Of a stretch of DNA of 64,000 nt, positions 62,068 to 64,000 are shown piece after piece; the first letter of the stretch is position 1, and each line of letters begins with the position of its first letter. The translations under genes and the position numbers were made by a program. The notes below the pieces were generated by a model. It had not been told where the DNA came from, did not search any database, and saw nothing but the letters and a program-made list of their open reading frames with translations. This stretch comes from Enoplosus armatus (lineage: Eukaryota; Chordata; Actinopteri; Centrarchiformes; Enoplosidae). The stretch lies in assembly GCF_043641665.1 (NCBI RefSeq), contig NC_092186.1:769501-833500 (forward strand). Direction: 5' to 3'.

Positions 62068-63046
62068 TCACCACTTGATGAAGACGAGCGCCGCGAGCGC
62101 CGCGTAGCCGAGGATGAGGAAGAGCACTTTGAGCAGGCGGTCCTGTTTGTCGTCCAGCTCTCGGGACAGAATCTCAAAGAAGGTGACGAACAGGAAGGTG
62201 CCAGCGGCGAGTCCCTGCAGCACCACCGACACCACCGCGCCCGCCAGCGTCTGAGCCGACTCGATGCCCATTCCCACCACCATCCCCAGCGGGATCATCA
62301 GGCTGACCGTGACGCCCAGCTTGGCGGCGTCCTTCATGCCGAGCGACGCCTTGGCCACGCTCACCCCGAGCGCCACGGCGGCCAGCGTCTCGTGCACTGC
62401 CACGCCCAGGAAGAGGCCGCCCAGCTTTCCTCCGTCCTCCTGCAGGCCGAGCGCCAGGCCCTCAAACACCGAGTGAGCCGACAGAGCCAGGACCAGGCTG
62501 GCCAGCCGCAGAGGCCCCGCCCCCGCCAGCTCGGCGGGGCTGAAGTGTGCGTGCTGGTGTCCGTGGGAATGCCGACCGCCGCCGCCCGGCGAGCCCCGTG
62601 CCGAGGAGATGAAGGGCGTGTCGTACTCGGAGTCGCTGCCGGCCTCGGAGCCGCCGGCGTTGAAGGTCTCCAGGTCGATGAAGGACGGTTTCTCCTTCCT
62701 GAAGGTGAGGACGGCCTGCTCCACGAACACGGTGAGGAAGAAGCCGAGCATCATCATCGTCTCAGCCAGAGGATAGTCGCTGTCGATCTTCAGCTGCTTG
62801 AACACGTCGGCCACCTGAGGAGAGTCGAAATACTGAAGATCAGCTCACATACAAACTCATCCAGCTGACGACATTTTACTGATTCTGGATCTGGTTTCAA
62901 ATCGGAACCCTTCTGATAAATAAGGAGCGATTCTACAGCCAACGTGACGTCGTGTTGAAAGACTTCCTGTGATCAGACGTGTTTGTAATGTTCAAGATGT
63001 GAGGACAAAGTGAATTTTTCAGCTGTGTTTAATAGCTGCAGTTGTA

Positions 63047-63083
<37 letters not shown>

Positions 63084-63292
63084 ACCTTGTCTCTGACGGC
63101 GGGCAGCAGAGCGTTGAAGCATGTTGCCAGGAAAACGCCTCCTCCGAACGAGTTGCAGAGAGACAGAGCCCTCCTGTATCTGTGGGCCTTGTCGTAGTCG
63201 ACCAGCAGGAGGCGCACTGGGACCAGTACACCGGCCAGCATGAGGCCGAACAATCCCAGCAGGCCGAGCAGCTTGGCCACCAGGATCTCCAT
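62068..63292 (-). CDS. slc39a3: Zinc transporter ZIP3
   Basis: Two coding exons, 63292-63086 (207 bp) and 62814-62068 (747 bp), join in phase 0 to give 317 residues (human ZIP3 has 314). It is a plasma-membrane zinc importer of ZIP subfamily II. Visible landmarks: LCNSFGGGVFLATCFNALLP in the first exon; DYPLAETMMMLGFFLTVF and LTFRKEKPSFIDLETFNAG; the cytoplasmic His-rich loop (GRHSHGHQHAHFS); the metal-site helices ALSAHSVFEGLALGLQE and GVAVHETLAAVALG; and the C-terminus LRKVLF-like RLLKVLFLILGYAAL...FIKW. All match human ZIP3 closely. The donor of exon 1 is followed at once by a (CA)n run in the transcript. The second exon is GC-rich, which leaves a 304-codon open frame on the plus strand (61954-62868); that frame has no family resemblance. 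The gene lies in tandem, same strand, upstream of the EAAT gene. Confidence 0.95.
63052..63082. repeat. slc39a3: (GT)n beside the slc39a3 donor
   Basis: On the transcribed strand the donor gtgac is followed directly by (CA)n. Confidence 0.93.
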
Positions 63293-63493
63293 CCTGAAGC
63301 TCTGCTCAGCAAACCTCCACTCTGCTGCTGCTGGCCTCTACTGGTTCTACTGGGACACACAGACACTGTGAGCAGAATGTGCAGATTAAACCAGAATAAA
63401 CCAGTCCACCCAGATTCTTCTCTCTGAGAGGACCACACTGAGTGACAGACGTCTGGCACATAAAAACCTCCACTGACAGAGAAAACTACTGTC

Positions 63494-63830
63494 TAGTGGT
63501 TGAAAGTCATGAAGTACATTTATTCCTGTGTGGTACTTAAACACAATTTTGAGGTACTTGTACTTTATCTATGAATACACTAATCATTGCAGCTCTCCCT
63601 CATCCACCTCAACAATATTATAAATAAAGCTACTCACTGTAGTACAGTAACAGGAAAACCAGTGGTGCAAAGTAACTAAGTACTTTTACTCAAGTACTGA
63701 ACTGAAGCACAATTTTGGGGTACTTGTACTTTGCTGAGTATTTTCATGTCCCGCTACTTTCTACTTTTCATCCACTACACGTCAGGGGGAAATATTGCAC
63801 TTTTTACAGCACAACATTTACTTAACAGAT
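63494..63830 (+). repeat. Two adjacent dispersed AGTACTTGTACTT repeat copies
   Basis: One partial copy (63,494-63,560) and a fuller one (63,660-63,830: agtggtgcaaagtaactaag, ttttggggtacttgtacttt, ccactacacgtcagg) in the 5' flank of slc39a3. Confidence 0.8.
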
Positions 63831-63892
63831 TTTACACACACACACACATACATATATATATACACACATATATATGTGTGTGTAAAATCCGA
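63826..63892. repeat. Imperfect palindrome of CA/TA/TG repeats
   Basis: agattttacacacacacaca on the left and tgtgtgtgtaaaatcc on the right flank an alternating TA core, so the whole can fold into a long hairpin. Confidence 0.75.
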
Positions 63893-64000
63893 ATGTCCCG
63901 GACGATTACTCGACTACGCTGATGTGATGGTCTCAGCCGCGCTGACTGCTGCTGCACCACAGAGCTGCCAGTACCTTCCTGCCTGCATCCTCCTTCTTCT

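Noticed and set aside
61954..62868. 304-codon plus-strand open frame
   Set aside because: It is antisense to the GC-rich second exon of slc39a3. The minus frame matches ZIP3 throughout; this frame is Gln/His/Arg-rich with no family features.

Overview
This is nuclear DNA from a ray-finned fish, probably a percomorph. The evidence is multi-exon genes with GT-AG introns whose spliced products match vertebrate families, compact introns, very dense (CA)n, (TA)n and tetranucleotide microsatellites, and several dispersed repeats typical of teleosts. The genus cannot be told from sequence alone. Exon models below were built by hand from splice sites and reading phase. Every multi-exon model closes in frame, but none was checked against transcripts.

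Layout. (1) 1-23,600: apc2 (APC regulator of WNT signalling 2), plus strand. It lacks only its first coding exon, which must lie upstream, and has a long 3' UTR. A four-exon gene for a PRY-SPRY (B30.2) protein lies on the minus strand inside an apc2 intron (4,101-6,870). (2) 26,299-28,640: the small UPF0449/C19orf25 gene, minus strand, tail-to-tail with apc2, with a 0.75 kb minisatellite in its intron. (3) 33,506-36,858: reep6, minus strand. (4) 38,037-43,401: a TspanC8 tetraspanin closest to tspan33, plus strand, head-to-head with reep6. (5) 46,794-58,741: an 11-exon SLC1A excitatory amino-acid transporter of the EAAT5/6/7 type, minus strand. (6) 62,068-63,292: the zinc transporter slc39a3 (ZIP3), minus strand.

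The order apc2 - C19orf25 - reep6, with slc39a3 nearby, recalls human 19p13.3. It differs in that no pcsk4 is visible between C19orf25 and reep6, and a tetraspanin and an EAAT gene lie between reep6 and slc39a3. The genes form no single pathway. apc2 (neuronal Wnt and cytoskeleton), reep6 (rod photoreceptor ER in mammals) and an EAAT5-type transporter (retina) share a neural or retinal theme, which is only suggestive.

No wholly new system was found. The items most worth a second look are: the nested PRY-SPRY gene with an N-terminal repeat unlike anything I recognise; tandem repeats abutting splice sites of eight exons in five genes; a reep6 reading frame that ends inside a dispersed repeat, plus a phase-compatible candidate alternative first exon; a clean TTAA-flanked MITE; and a fold-back element upstream of the EAAT gene.
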